A DNA stretch of 64,000 nucleotides from Penelope pileata (taxonomy: Eukaryota; Chordata; Aves; Galliformes; Cracidae), in contig WBMW01003129.1 of NCBI GenBank assembly GCA_013396635.1, forward strand, positions 62,001 to 126,000, given 5' to 3'. The notes beneath the pieces are model-generated. The model saw only the letters and a program-made list of their open reading frames with translations, had not been told where the DNA came from and did not search any database. Positions within the stretch are counted from its first letter, which is position 1, and every line of letters starts with the position of its first letter. Positions 23,408 to 37,300 of this stretch are shown here, one piece after another. Both the position numbers and the translations under genes were made by a program.

Positions 23408-24211
23408 GATTTTGGACCTCTTTTCCCAAATTTTATTCAATTTATCCTAAAGACACCAATTCAATCCTTAATGAAATTTAACTTGTGCCATCTAAACCTA
23501 TATTATATATGACATGAATTCAGATGTAATGGATGTGGCTGAGCACAGCAATTCCAAAACCATCAAGCTGCTGTGCCTGCCTCAGGAAAGCGAAATACTC
23601 AGAGGACAGTTACTTCTCCTCTCCAAGACAGGCTTGTTCAAAGTGGAAACTCAAGTACTTTTGTAACATTAATTTCTTGGATGAACAATGAATGCTGTTG
23701 CTGGGATGCACTTGATATCAACTAAGAGGCAAGACGAATTTTGTCAGATGTAATTTCTCTACTAAAGATGATGTTCACTCTCAAACTTAATAAATCTGAA
23801 ACAACATAATTAGGACTTTGAATAAAATTCTATAAAGCATCCGTATCTCATTTTTGAAAAATGAATCTACAGTGCTTCAGTGCTGTAATGCAATGTGGGT
23901 TTGAGCTGGGATTAAGATTTGCCAGGACAATTAGCACAGCACTTTAAAGGAAGGCAGAATCACAGCTTTGCACCACACTTAGCTCCTACTTCTGTAAAAA
24001 AGAGTTTTGAATTTATGTTTGCACGAATTGTACTTAATGCCTCTATAACCTGCTCTCTTATCTCTTTTGGAGAATGTTTTAGACGGGAACTTCTGCTCCC
24101 TCGGCCAGCCAGCCATCACAGCTACCACCATTTGGAATACACTTTTCTGACAGGTGGACCAAGCTCACCTCTGAAGAAGGCAATACTGCAGCTCATGAGA
24201 ACTTTTTTTTA

Positions 24212-24236
24212 AAAAAACAAACAAACAAACAAAAAC
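24212..24236. repeat. (CAAA)n microsatellite
   Basis: A-rich run with about five CAAA units after a T8A7 stretch. Confidence 0.9.
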
Positions 24237-25370
24237 CCGTCTTAATCTGCGAAATGTCCCTCTCCAGAACTTTTCAGCAACATTTTCTCTTTTCCCAGCA
24301 TCTCTTAGAAAATATTTCAGAAGGCAATACTTTGCTCTTCAGTGACTCATCATTCTCTTTTTACAGATCTGTCAAAAATAATGCAAGTTGGTTTTGGTTT
24401 TTTTGTTATGTCAATGAAGGAGATCTCTTGGGGGCCTTGCAGGGGGGCAGATCTTTTATCTGCACATACAGAAATAAGCAGTCTGGTGCAGAACTCCTAA
24501 AACAGAATTTCTGAGGCTTTTTATACTGTCTCTCTAATAGTCCTTGGAAGACTTAAGGACTGTTGGGACCACAAATGTAAATGTGAGAAATCCATGCTAA
24601 ACTTTGGGAAACGAAACTCAATCCAAGTGGTTAAAACTTTGCAGATTGGTGGGGGGCAGGAGATGAAATATTTTTGTTAACATTTTGTTCAAACTTTAAA
24701 AAGAGCCCATGAGTGCTAAGATTTAAAATGAACTCTAAATAAGCCTTTGATGAATTTCTATAAAATTCTCCAAGGAGTTTGCTGTCAAAGAGAGGTAAGG
24801 AATAGAAAATAAGCTCTCTTATAATTCTTCTTTATGTGATACAAATATATAATAAGTGTGTATTTAGAGAGACCAAGACTACTACTTTGCCTCTGCAGAC
24901 CCACATTACATTTAAAAGGCAAATTAACTTTTTTTTTAAAAAATGCTGATGGCAAGGATTAAACAAAAACTACTGTGTATTTGCACACGATGAAGAACAA
25001 GGGCTTTTTTGGGACCACACGCCTGATGTGGTATTTATTGCAGAGAACATGCAACATATTGCTGGATGAAGACATGCTGTGCTACAAACCAGTCTGACCA
25101 GCTAAACCTGCACCCAGAGGTACCAGACAGTCTTAGTGAAACTCAGAAATATTACTTCACTGGTCCTCACTCAGCATTTCTCGCGTGCCGATTTGGCTAT
25201 GAATACATGTGCAAGCATTAGCTCACAGCACATGATCTCTCACAGCAGCCTCAGAGGGTCTCTCCTGGGTACCTCCAAAGACTCCTCTCTCACGTTGGTC
25301 CCTAGGAGCTGCAAATCACAGAACAGGAGTTCTCCTCCCCATGGTTTCACACTGATGGATTTTTTTTCCC

Positions 25371-25386
25371 TTTTTTTTTTTTTTTT
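25371..25386. repeat. Poly-T tract, 16 nt
   Basis: Sixteen T, preceded by a second run of eight T and three C. Confidence 0.95.
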
Positions 25387-28300
25387 GAAAGAAACACATG
25401 TTGCGCTGTTGAGAAAGGCTGAAAGATTACAGAAACCTAGCAACTAAAAGACAAGCTGCTGGGGCAAGCCATCTTGCTTTGTGTCCTCGGCTCTGCGAGC
25501 TTCACTCGTAATGGGGTCTCGGGCTCTGTTATTAACCCAGAGAACAGTCGTGAGGCAGCACTGACTTTGGAACCAGAGCCTAATTAAAGTTTCATACACA
25601 TAATGTGTGCCCCTCTTAAATTAAATAAAAATAAGCCTGCACACAACCCTCTTTCTCAGATAACCTTTGCAATATGAGGAGCAGAAGGGGAGCTTCAGCA
25701 CTAGGCAGCAGGTGAGGGGGGCTCTGGGGTAGGGGGCCATTACGGAGAAGAAGAAGCTGAGCCCACATTTTCCTTCATAGCATTTCTCAAAAAACCAAGC
25801 CAATGCTGCAATGTAGGGGTGCTGTGCAGAAAAAAAGCCTCTAGGTTTCTTTCTGCTTTCTAACAAATGTTACAGGGCACACATTTGGGAAAATAAAGCA
25901 TCTTTATTTGCTCGTTTTGATAAAACTATCCTCTGCTGTATTTCATCTCGAGTTGGGGCAGGATGTGAGTAGAGAAAAGAGGCTTTTAAAAGATCTATCT
26001 TACACACTCCCACAACTGTAGCAGTAAATACATGCAAGGGCATGCGAGGAACCAGTGATCTAACGTTACTTTAAAAAGAAAAACACCAAGACCAAAGTCT
26101 GAGAAAAATATTAACCAGCGGCAATAAAAATGTCAGTGTGTGATAGGTGTTGCAGAAATACAAAAAATAAAGAAGATGTAAGACTGAAACGTGCAAACAG
26201 AAGTACATGAGTTGGCACTGTGCTGGCAGAATTCACTGCGAGCAGGGTGGATTTCACGGTAATTGTTTGGAGGACCACATATATATATGTACTTGTATCA
26301 AAAATGCATTTAATCCAAACCACATTTGTCAGTCCACAAAGGAAGACAGTCACACTGCCATTGATTGCTAGGAGGCTCAGACAGAAGAGAAAAACAAGCT
26401 CCAAAAAATCAAGAAACACAGAGCAGGGTAAGAAGAAACAGGTTCTCATAATCACCGGGCACTCAGACACAACGTAAAGCTGAACCGAGAAGTAGTGATA
26501 TCTGGCAAGCAAAAATTACTCTTTTCTCACTGTCAGGGAGGAGAAAGCACTACACCTTGTCAGGCTGATCTGGACAAAGGGTGCCCAAACCCCTTGTAAG
26601 GTTCCTTCTCTGTGCAGGTCCATGCCCTGACAGATGTCCGACACGACATGATGAGTGCTGGGAATACCTATCTGAGATTTTTTAGAAAGGTATCACACAG
26701 AAATGACTACCCATTGAAAAAAGAAAGTTTGTACTTCATATAAACATATGCAAAAACTGACCAAGAAAATGTGTGATTTAACCCTGCAGACACTCCTGTT
26801 TTTCCTCTTTTGTTTCCCTGCTGGTAGGTTGCACAATCAGCTCATATGCTCTGCAGGGCAAAAATCTAGTCTGCAAAAATCTTCTGAAATATTTAACACA
26901 TGATAGTACTATGCAAATATCAACTATAACTCAGTGGCCTTTTCCTGCTCTGAATTTTGACCATGTTTATTATGAGGATTGCAGCATTCTGCCTCCACAT
27001 TCCTTGTCTTCCTCTCCCCATGTACCAAGTGATGACAAAATGAGAGTTTTTGCTCTGAGCCTTTAACACTTTCAGCGCAGATTCTCACACCGAGCAGCTC
27101 TCCAAACCACAGCATCCATCTTCAGCATGGGGCCAGCAGCTGACTTCCCCCGTCAGCTGAAAGTAGCTCAGAAGCCTGCCCAGTGACCCACATTGGTCGA
27201 GAAGCTGCGCAAGCAGCAGAGGCTATGGAGGCAGCTGCTTTTAGGCCAGCAACAGCACGCTCAGCATGAACAGCCTGTACGAAGATTTCTCTCCCACCCA
27301 CAAAACCAAACTGTTCCGTGCCCCCTTTGTGCTGACTGAGCCTGTCTCTCGGCTGATGAGCAAGTTGCTATTTACAAAACGCTTTCTCAAGCCCTTTTAG
27401 GGAACTTGCAGCCATTCACAACTAGCCAGGCTGGTTGGCACCCAGCGGACGCGCCGTCGCTCACCCGCACAGCTGCCGAGCATGCAGCTGGAGCGCCCAG
27501 GGATGGGAACCGTGCGCTCCTATCGCTAAACCCATCCCATTCATTCAGCTGGAATGATGGCTTGGCATTGCTGCTGTTCTACAAGTGACAACTTCCAGCA
27601 CGTTTGCCAGAATTATTTCACCGTTTTTTTCCTTTAAGAGGCCAGGGGATCAGTGAAGAGAAACGACCAGCCCCATACATGGGCTACATAATTGGTTCTT
27701 TCAGCCACTTGTGGCACAAATGATTTGCAGTAACATGCTCTGCACCTCCTCACGAGTTAGCAGCCCGATCCAAGACAAATACATCAAGGAAAGAAAAAGC
27801 TGGGGACAAGATTAACCACACAAGCTTGCCTTTTTCATGACGCTCACATTTTTTCTATTACCCCGTTGCCAGATATTCAAGAGAAAACAGGGTGTACTCT
27901 AACAACTGCTCCAACAGGCCACAAGAGAACAAACCCAGTAAGAAACCTTTCTGTTTGGCTCTTCACAGGGCTCTCCTACTCGGAAAACGTCACTTTCATG
28001 TCCTGTTTGCATGCCATTTCCAACAACAAGGAGGAGGATGGAGGTCTCCGGTTTCTATGACAACCCAGATGGGCCACAATACAAGATACTTACCAGCATT
28101 CGACTGCAGGGATGCCAGAGCAAATTAAGCTAGAGTTTACATTACTTCATAGAAACTAAAATGAACGAAGAAACCCAAACAAAACAGGAATGTCAAAGAA
28201 GGATGACATTTCCTCAGCGCATTCCAAAAGATTTCTGAAAGAAGATGATCAAGAAAGGAGGGATATTTCTCTACAAAAATAAATAATAATGTCAACACAA

Positions 28301-31300
28301 ACAAACCGAAACCCTAATTTACATGAGTAAATGTTTTCATTAAAACTAGACTACTGGAAAATTACTATCAGACATCAAAAGCAAAAAATAGGTCCCAAAA
28401 ATAACATGATTTTATTAATTTACTTAACTCATTATGAACTGGCACATTTGTCACCCCGCTGTTTTGCAGGGCTCGTTTAACTCCATGAGCTACATTTTGT
28501 AACACAGCCCGTTTTTCTGCTGCTTACCCCTACTCTGGCCTTCTACCACATTTTGTCAGACACTCGCTTGCAGAAAATACACTGTATTCCAACAGAAGTG
28601 AAGTTAGTAATAGCAAAATATTTCAGTAACATGAGCAAAACTGCAAAAGCACGTAACGTGTGTTCTTAGTAACTTCCCTGCTCAGTTGTTAGAAAGGTGG
28701 GCTTAGCTTGTTTCTCAAAGGCAGCAGCTTCACAGGCATGCACCAACTCAATGTTCTGGGAAGGCAGGTGACTGCAATGGACAAGCTGGTTTAGGCAACA
28801 CCAGTAAAATGCTTTCTGGAGAAACAACCTATAAAAGCCGTTTGTAAGCTTTTGAGATGTGACACACACAGACGTGGTCCCCGTAACAAATCAAGCTAAA
28901 GAATGTCTTAAACGTGCATTTTAAGGCATGCTATTTTGAAAACGTGTGTACTTTAATCTTCCAATACAAGCTAGGTATTAGTCAATGTCCTCTTTCAAGT
29001 TTCTTTCTTTCTTTCAACCTAACCACAAGGCAGTTAATAGCCTTCATTAAATATGTGATAGCCAGTGAGGCTCACAGTAAGACGGATCACTGTGGACTTT
29101 TAGAAGCTTATGTTCTTTGGGGAGGGGAGAGGCAGAAGAGGAAGAAAGACTTAGCAGCTGTGCCTAGTCAAAATAATCCAAAATTAGAGGGACTGTAACA
29201 TTTCAAATTGGAACAGGGAGCTTTAAAAACTGGGTCTGTGCAGATATCTTTAAAAGCTTTATTGAAAACTGCAGGCACTCACTCTTCATAAATCACTGCC
29301 CTTTTCAGCACCGCTGAGCAGCACCTTTCACACAGGGCTGGTCAGCCTGCCACAGGCTCGCCCAGAACAGCCAGTGCTCCAGGGAGAGCAACCAGCCCCG
29401 CATCTGGGCACTGGGCCTCCCCCTGGGTGCCCAAGCCTCTCCCAGCACCCAGAACCAGCGACCACACCAGCACCTTGGCGAGGGAACACCAAGCACTGAT
29501 GTGCCCGCAGCTCCTGCAGAATCTGGAAAAGCATTGGAGTGGCTCAGTACAGCTGAGGAGCTGAAGGCCAAAATTACACATCTGTAATAAAAATTAAAAG
29601 ACCTAGCAGCTCTGCTCAGCTAGTGGGAATTAGCTGGAAGTAACTAATTAGCATGGAGGAGGGTGACTAAGGACACAGCTGGGCATGACTTCCTTAAGCT
29701 TGAGCTATACAGAGGAGACTGTGCAGACATCCTGCAACTGCTACCTGTGCTTAGCACGTACAGACAAGGGACGGCACAATGAAAACTTGCAACGTGCTAA
29801 TGCCTCCTAGAACTGAACAGTTTAATGGGAAGAACAACACGGACAGGGAATAACAGCAGGGAGGAGCTGAGCTTAGTTGCATGGGATGGCAGTATGGCAG
29901 TGATGATGGTGCTTGGTGTCACTGAGTTAAAGTTACTGTAGTTGTTACTTGGTGTAAGCATCAAGAGAGTGGGACAGATATCCAGGCCAGGGTGACTCTG
30001 CCAGACCCTGCGGCCAATTGCATACCCCAGACATTTCAAAGCATGAGTTTCCCCTCTGTGGCAACACGGTGTGGAAGCTGGTGCTGGCAAATCACACAGC
30101 ACCCACTACTCCACAGGGACTTTGTAGCTGCCTGTAACTGACAGCTCAACAGCAGAACCGATTGCTGACTCCTGCAAGGAAATTGTTCTGACCAAAAATT
30201 GAAAAGAACATGACCAAACACACAAGTTTTATGGAAATTCAGCAACAAAAATCTTTATTAACAGAGAGTCCTAAACTGCCTGATTAAACTTTGTGCTCTT
30301 CTCAACTGTCACTTTCAGTGAAGCCTGAGTATCTGAAACTAAGGAAGTGCTCAGACATACATCCACACACACTATTTTGTGCTCTTGGAATGATGCTCTG
30401 AATGCCATCAACACTAAATGCATAGTACAGTGGTATTTTAGAGGTAGCAGGGAACGTACGAGCAGTCTTTCAGTATCTCTGCTGACCACAGCAGAGGTAT
30501 TTTCACAAAAACCATTTACCTAGGTAGGTATTCAACACTTCCAATACTGTAATTTAAAAATAAATCATCATTTACCTCCACGTATAGTCAACAGAAACAG
30601 ACAGACGGATGGCTGGAACAGTGATGCTCGGCACGTGCCCCATCTTCACAAATCCAGGCAGGCTTCAGGCTGCTTTTTGCAAAGTCGGAATTAGAAACCC
30701 CTAGGTGACTGCCTAGACAGAACATCTCACCTTCCTCAGTCCTACAGACCCTTCTTTTACTGTCCCATTACTTGGATGTATATACCACTGTTTGATATTG
30801 TAACTTCATTTGTCCATCATTAAAACAGCATCTATACCCATCTTCCACGCTGCCGCTGACAGCAGCAATCTGTTACAGACGTGTTCCCGATGCTAACACA
30901 GGCGACACAAAGCAGCACCTCTACCCTCGCTGACATTCGCTCTGCTTCACAACCACCGCCCACCTTTTCCTCTCTTACTGACGGTTCTCAATTAAACTCA
31001 GAGTGATTATTCTCAGCCTGTTTTTAGCTTGAAAGTTGCTGTTTCCATTTTGCAGCTACAAAAGGCTTGTGTTCCTGACTGGACGTCATTTCTTTGAACC
31101 AAAGATATCACCACTTCTTACAAGCTCTGCCACGGCAAAATGATTCATGACACATCTCCCTGGGTCTATATGCATCTGCTTGGTCACTGACCATTGACAT
31201 TTTAAGGGGGAAAAAAACTTTCAAGAAAGCAGGTAATCTCTCCTTTATTGTTAAAGATAACAACAAAAAAAAAAATCCTGCAAGGACCACTACACTTAAA

Positions 31301-32352
31301 GATTTTTTTTTTAACTTTATGACTGTACCAAAATAAAAAACTCAGCTGCACAAAAAGCTGAAGAAGAACACTTTTTAGCAGCTGGTAAATTATATTTTTA
31401 GAAGTGAGCCAGTCTTATCAGTCCTGGAGATGTACAAACAATAAAGTAAATAAGATCTCTGCTAAATTCACATCCAGTAAAAAACACAAAGTACATCAAA
31501 GTTTGCTGAACAGAATAGGATGAAGCTGATGAAAAACAGAGAACTCTCCTGCTTCTAACAGGCTGTTTACAAAGGCAGAGAAAGCAAAGACATTACAATT
31601 TATAAAACCAAAACTAGTTAAAAGTAAGCTTTTTCATGTCCAAACATTTAAGCATCTGCATCTGTAGAAAGCATCCTTCGTTTGGGCTTGACACGCTTCA
31701 GAGATACCAAATCAATGCTCACGTTCTATTATGTGAAGTTTTGGCAACATGGAGTGAGCAAGCATTTTTGTAAGACAGCTAACTGCTTTTGCTGCTGGAT
31801 TCGTTCAAAAAATCAATGTCAGTACCAAACTCTTGCCTATTGTTCTCTGGATTTGTACTTTTTTTTCCCCAAAACTATTCAAGTACACCATGTATGTGGG
31901 CTCACAGGAAAAATATATATTCTCTACAGACACTTCTGTGTCCATTTTCCATTAGCCAGGGTCAGAACAGACTTGAAGAATGCTGCCTGCTAACCCTCAG
32001 CGTAAAGCAAGCAGTGGAGATAAGCTCACGCTGTTCCAAACACTGCCTGTTCCGTGCCTCTGGAAGAATCTGCCCTCAGCAAATGTGTTTGTGGGCTCAG
32101 ACTGAAAATTACTTCAACAGAACATGGAAGTTGTTTTAGGGGCAGGAGCCTTGACATCCTCAATGAGAAATAACTTAATGCATATGAGCAGGTACTTCTA
32201 TTAAACAAAATAATAATAATAAACAAATAAATCAAAACCAATGCCTTGCACAAAGTTCTGCTTGTTTTAAAATGAGCTGAAAGCGCTTAAAAAGCAAAGA
32301 AAATGAACTCCACAAATTTACCTTTCTTAGACAGAATTTAAAATGGACAGAC

Positions 32353-32380
32353 CAAAAAAAGAAAGAAAAAAAAAAAAAAG
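32353..32380. repeat. A-rich tract upstream of the CpG island
   Basis: Mostly A with two interspersed G bases, followed about 100 bases later by a 15-nt poly-T at the island edge. Confidence 0.9.
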
Positions 32381-32509
32381 GATGATGTAAATAGGTATCA
32401 TTTCGATTTTTCACTTTTCTCATGGCCAATCCACCAAAACTAACAAATCATTTAGGTAATTCAGTTACTGTAAAACTTTTTTTTTTTTTTCTTGGAGAGC
32501 ACTGAGAAG

Positions 32510-32825
32510 ATCCCTGCGAGCAGAAGCGGCGAGGTCCCACCGCCACCCCCCAGAGCCCCAACAACGGGCGATAGCGGCGGCCCGGCAGCTGCCCGCCCCG
32601 GCCCGTCCCCCCGCAGCCTACCCGCGCCCCGGCACCGCGCCCTCCCGCACGCTGCGGCAGCCAGAGGCNCGCGGCCGGGCCGGGCGGAGGCTCGGGGAGC
32701 GGCCGCCACCTAGCGGAGCCCGCCCGGGCCCGGCACAGCTCCAGAGGGCGGCGGGGGCTTTCGGGAGGCTCTGACAGGGCCCGGCCCGGCTCCCGCAGTT
32801 GCACAACGAGGGCAGCGTGAGCAAT
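32510..32825. promoter_or_regulatory. CpG island, candidate internal or antisense promoter
   Basis: About 300 bases are extremely GC-rich with dozens of CpG dinucleotides, against a CpG-poor, AT-rich surround. Two GC boxes (gggcgg) lie at 32682-32687 and 32746-32751. No TATA box is evident. A plausible plus-strand donor (cagc then gtgagc) sits at the right edge near 32815. No PHF21A coding exon is attached. Overlapping frames on both strands here are a composition effect (few stop codons) and I do not call them genes. One base, 32669, is N. The island could start an alternative PHF21A 5' exon on the minus strand, or an antisense or independent non-coding RNA on the plus strand. Confidence 0.75.
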
Positions 32826-33905
32826 TCACCATCTGCAGCTGAGGGTTTTTGAGCCCACTGCTGGTACTGCGCATCTGAACCAAAAACGTCTCCTAAGCTG
32901 TTTGAGAATAAGCAAAACCCTGCTCATGCCTATTGTTATTTGCTCTTCCCTCTCCCCCTGAGCCTTTACCCCTGTTCTTTCACTGGACCCGAGGAAAAGC
33001 AGCTGAGCTATCCGCTGGTGTAAGCCGGTAACTTCAACAAACGTAAAGCAACAGGAGCGTGGCCCCACATCCCCGCAAAGATGGAAACAAAATGGCTATG
33101 AACTAATCACTCTCACATGATTCTCATTAAAAAATCTGTGCATGTATACACACATTTAGAAGACAGTGTGTGAGCTAATATCGGAAGAAACTCAGTTGTG
33201 CATTTCTGTGAGTTAACTTGTAGAGCATGACTTAGATGTGCACTGCACACCAGCTGAAAACATCTGCCTGCAAACACCGCTTGATTCATACACGCCCCTC
33301 AAACCAATCTGTCTAGCCATGTGCATTACTCAAGAAGGTTTCCACGTGCAGGACCTGCAGCCACCTGTGTGGCTGGCCAGGCAGCCAGGCCTTTGGCAGC
33401 ACTGCTCTGTGCACCACTGGCAGCTGTCCGACAGGCACACCAGCCTCTCCAGCATCGCAGACTTCAGAGTTTCACTGCACGATTTAATCTCCCTGACACG
33501 CACCTCTGCTATGCAGAAGTTAAGCAGAAGGGTGTTCTGGCCCTAAGGAAGGTGCAATGAACTATAAGGCCAGAAACGCTTCTACTATTCACGGTTTTGC
33601 TCGCTTCTAATGTTTTATTATTGAAGCTGGCCACAAACGACTCAACCTGTTAGGGTGACAAATTAGATCACACAAGGACACTTCTGCAAAATCAGACACT
33701 AAACGCAGCTCTAATGCAACAGAAAAGACTCACCCATTCCATCCCTTCAGACAACATGACAAGTCCATATGTTTGATGCAAGTCAGGTGCCTCTCCTCTA
33801 AACAGGATGTGATTCCAGGAAACGCAACGCACATTCAAATGCTCCTTTAAAAATAGCTGTGTTTTTGGCAAAAATACCAACAAATTGCTTTTGTTACTTC
33901 TCCTG

Positions 33906-34378
33906 CTATCCCATTAACTCAGTCAAGAGAGAGTCATGCTGAGCGCTAACCAAAGGTCCTTGTTTCAAACCTCCTTGTTGTCGTCCCCTTGTACTATGAC
34001 TGAAAGTAGCACGTTTAATATGGTAGCCAATAGCAAAATCTTTTTTCTTCCAGCTTTCTTTCATGAATACCTCATTTAATTCATCTGAGTATCTTCTTCC
34101 AAAAAGCATCATTGAAAAAAGTACCATAATTGAAACGATAAGGACATACACCAGAAGACAGGTGTTGGAAATTTCAGTCCCTTCCCATGTGTTTTGGTTG
34201 TGTCCCACACACCGTATGTCGCACAGTGCGGAGGCTGACGCCGCCCCGCGCTGTCCCCGCAGCTCCCCGGGAGCAGAAGCCCAAGGGGCTGCTGGGTCAG
34301 CAGGAATTCCCACACCGTACAGAACAGGGATTCATTTTTTGTAACTTCATAGCTCTGAGATGAACCTGTGGCCCCCAA
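33906..34378 (-). pseudogene. Possible degenerate single-pass membrane protein ORF (KCNE-like at best), unconfirmed
   Basis: A minus-strand frame from 34313 to 33906 has no ATG before its membrane segment but encodes C-L-L-V-Y-V-L-I-V-S-I-M-V-L-F-S-M-M-L-F-G, then R-R, then Y-S-D-E-L-N-E-V-F-M-K-E-S-W-K-K-K-D. A hydrophobic span followed by basic residues and an S...W..K spacing is reminiscent of the KCNE potassium-channel beta subunits. In KCNE2 the juxtamembrane S-to-W interval has the same length. A second frame just upstream (34378-34109) contains a potential N-glycosylation site (K-N-E-S) and F-C-T-V-W-E, so a frameshift between the halves would be needed. The membrane-to-Ser distance is about eight residues shorter than in KCNE proteins. 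It may equally be a chance open frame. Confidence 0.15.
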
Positions 34379-37300
34379 ACTTTATAGAAGTCCAGTTAAA
34401 TGCATCCACACACTTTGAGAAATACTCTTTTCCTCTCTTCTGTTCTGAGATTCTTGCAGTTTTCAGAAAAAAAAAACCCACAAACCTGTCTGTACAATTG
34501 TTTAATATACCAAGACTTTATTTTTAACTAGGTGTTCTGGTTGTTTACATTAACAAGCAAAAATAAGCCTTAACAGTTTGGAAGAGCTGAGCTAAACTGA
34601 AACTGGTGAATGCAAAAAGATTGAAAAGATTATTAAACGTTTTTTTTCTTCAGTTTGGCTTTGAACACTTGAGGAGGAATACGCTTCTAAAACATCTAGA
34701 TAAAATTAGAATCACGTGAAGAGGAAGTTTAAATAAAGAAAGTGCAAGGATGAACTTAACTAAAAATAATGTTGTAGTAATTAAAAATATATATTGGAAC
34801 ACACGGAATCAAACGGAAATGTAACAACTTTCCTGTCTCATCTTCAGTCAAGGACATCTCTCTGCACAGAAGAGATGCCTTTTTTTTTTTTTTTTTTCCT
34901 CCTAAGAAAGCAGAGAGAATCAGAAAGAACAGTGTTTTAAAAATGGGAGAGCCGGATGTTGAACAGAATGTTCTGCTAAACTGTTTTCCTGGGTACCATC
35001 AGAAATCACCGATTGAGGAACCGTACCCCACCGTGTTTCAGGAAGCCAGTGGCTTTGTTCCAGTGCATTACTGACTTTCTGAGGTGTTATTAATAATTAA
35101 ACCTTTCTTTTAAAATTATTAATTAATGCTAACTTTACCTGAAATGTTCCTGGTAACTAATAATGCTAAAGGAAACAAAACAGTAACAATGCACTAACCA
35201 CAACTGTTAAATAAAAGAAAGTGTTTAATTTGAAAAGGAAGTTACTTCTTGTAAATTCACTTTCCTCAATTCCTACCCAGTAGGAATGACACTGCACAAA
35301 AAAGGATTTCAGCTGTCACTTTTTACACCCATGAGAAGCTGAAAAGCAATAGCAATTCACCGACTCATTCTCCCTCTTTGCACTTCTTTAGATTCCTCTA
35401 CACTAATAACAGATAAAGGTAAGCAAATAACATCATGCAGGTGAAACCATCACATATGAGCTACAGAAACCTAGCAGGTTGGCTGCGCCTGATTGACACC
35501 CCTTTGCATGCAAAATGTCAGGGAGAGCTATTAGCACTGACTCGGATTCACAGAAGTTATCTTACAAGAAAGCCCCATTTCTCTAGCTCCTGGAGCTACT
35601 GAGCTCCAGATTATTTTGCTCTTATTTTTTCTACCTTTTTTCCTACTGGCTGGCGCAGACCAGCTCTGCAGCCTCCAAACGCCTCGTCCTGGCTACCTGC
35701 ACAAAGACTCAGTGACCACACTTGGAGCATCTCCTTTCCTTATACAGAGCAAACATGAAAGAGATTGACACCACCTAGAGTAAAGGGACAGACCAATTTT
35801 GCCTAAGAAAGCCCTTACAAGAAAGAATGCTTGGAATCCCATTTGTTTTGCAGACATAGGCATCTACCCACATTACTGCGGCAGTGCTTGGGTGCACATG
35901 TCCTTGTGGTTGGAGTACTTGCCCAAAAAGTGACAGATGATATCAATTTCCCTTTTCAGCTCGAGATAATACAAAAGTACAGCTCAATTTCCCAAGCCCC
36001 TGGTTGTATGTGAAGTTGGGCCAGAGATACTTTGTATCTCCCCTTCTTAGCCGCAACACAGAAGACAAGTTGTACCAGGATGGAGTGAGAAAGCAAGAGG
36101 AAGGCTGAAAGAGGCAGTTCCTGTGAGAGAGAACTCTGGTCCCTGCACCAGCAGCTGTTTATTCCAACTTTGCTGATGAAACCAGCAGATGTCCTACACA
36201 CCGAGCACTCCCATACAGGCTGCCTCCCATTCCTCTGCACGCAAACGGCCAAATTCCTCCCCCTGGCATCATTTGGCCACCACCATGTCTTCCCCCCCGG
36301 AGGAGGAGAGCTCTGTGGGACACACTGGGACACACTGACGCCCAGGTGCCAGGCAGCTGCACACCACAGGTTCAGCTTCGTGACAGGGCTGCACCCCGAG
36401 CCTCTGCCTGCAGAAGTTAGATGTCAGCTACAAGTTCTGGCAGCTTCATTAGAAGAACTGATTAAGTCAATATTATTCCTAGGTCTTGTTTGGATTCGTT
36501 TATTAACTTCTGTATCAAATATTTCTGGCATGTTTGTTTTACTTTTCCTCTTGAAACACTGTATACAACGTAATGAAAAAAAAATGTGTACAGAGCGCAC
36601 AGAGGAGAACCAAGTTCCTCTCTAACATCCTAACTCACAAATTCTGCTCTACAAAACCCACTCTCTGTGAACTACGGGCAGAGGATGACCATGTAGCAGT
36701 ACATGCAGCATCGCATCATTTAAAGCTGCTCAAATAATTCTCACAGCCTTTTTCCTTAAAAATGTTTTCTGCTCTCAGTTGCCTCAGGAAAACAAAAGGG
36801 AGGTTGTTATTTGGGTATAACTATACCCTACTTCTACAAACCTTTTCCCCTGTTTCTTAAGGAGAGGAAAAAATGCTACAAAGAACAGGAAAAAGATGAC
36901 AGCTTCCAGCAAATGAGCACTGTCAGATGTGTCTGACAGGCTCTCTCGTGTGCATTTTGCCTGTAACAGAGTCACCGAGCGCTCACATAACACGCTGCTG
37001 CGTGTTGTTCCCCACCTGCAAAGCCCTTCTTTCCAAGTGTAGGGGCCCAATGTACAAGAAGCAGCGCTAAGGAGAAGCCAGCAGTAAAATTACAGGGCTG
37101 TCTGGATGGGGTGGCTGACCAAAGGGACACAATGATTCTCAGCCCGTACAAAACTTCTTCTCAAATGTACACCACATACATTAATATTTTTTAAACCTCT
37201 AAAAACTAGTTTGTCAAGCTACATCTACTACTAAGCTACCAAAAACATACGTGAGTTAGAATAATTCCACATGCTGCCCTTTTTAAAATTTATAATACAT

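Larger units (their letters stand above)
12692..32500 (-). other. Long PHF21A 5' intron, part 1 (no supported gene)
   Basis: There are about 20 kb upstream of exon 12491-12691. I searched by eye for the two N-terminal PHF21A exons (M-E-L-Q-T and K-L-V-A-Q onward) on the minus strand and did not find them. Contents are one CR1 3' end (14550), an 11-bp hairpin (17460-17489), poly-T and CAAA tracts, and a somewhat GC-richer patch at 14950-15250 where several frames stay open on both strands without family match. All else looks like unique non-coding sequence. Confidence 0.6.

Noticed and set aside
26111..26512. 133-codon hydrophobic minus-strand frame
   Set aside because: Composition fits random T-rich sequence; no recognisable membrane-protein family, and the opposite strand is also open for 85 codons.
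29555..29590. Plus-strand E-E-L-K-A-K-I-T-H-L resembles part of the PHF21A N-terminal coiled-coil
   Set aside because: It is on the wrong strand, hits a stop immediately after, and has no similarity outside about nine residues. Chance match.
32448..32824. Pro/Ala/Arg-rich frames on both strands of the CpG island
   Set aside because: GC-rich DNA lacks stop codons in all frames; no family match, and one base is N. Treated as promoter-type sequence.
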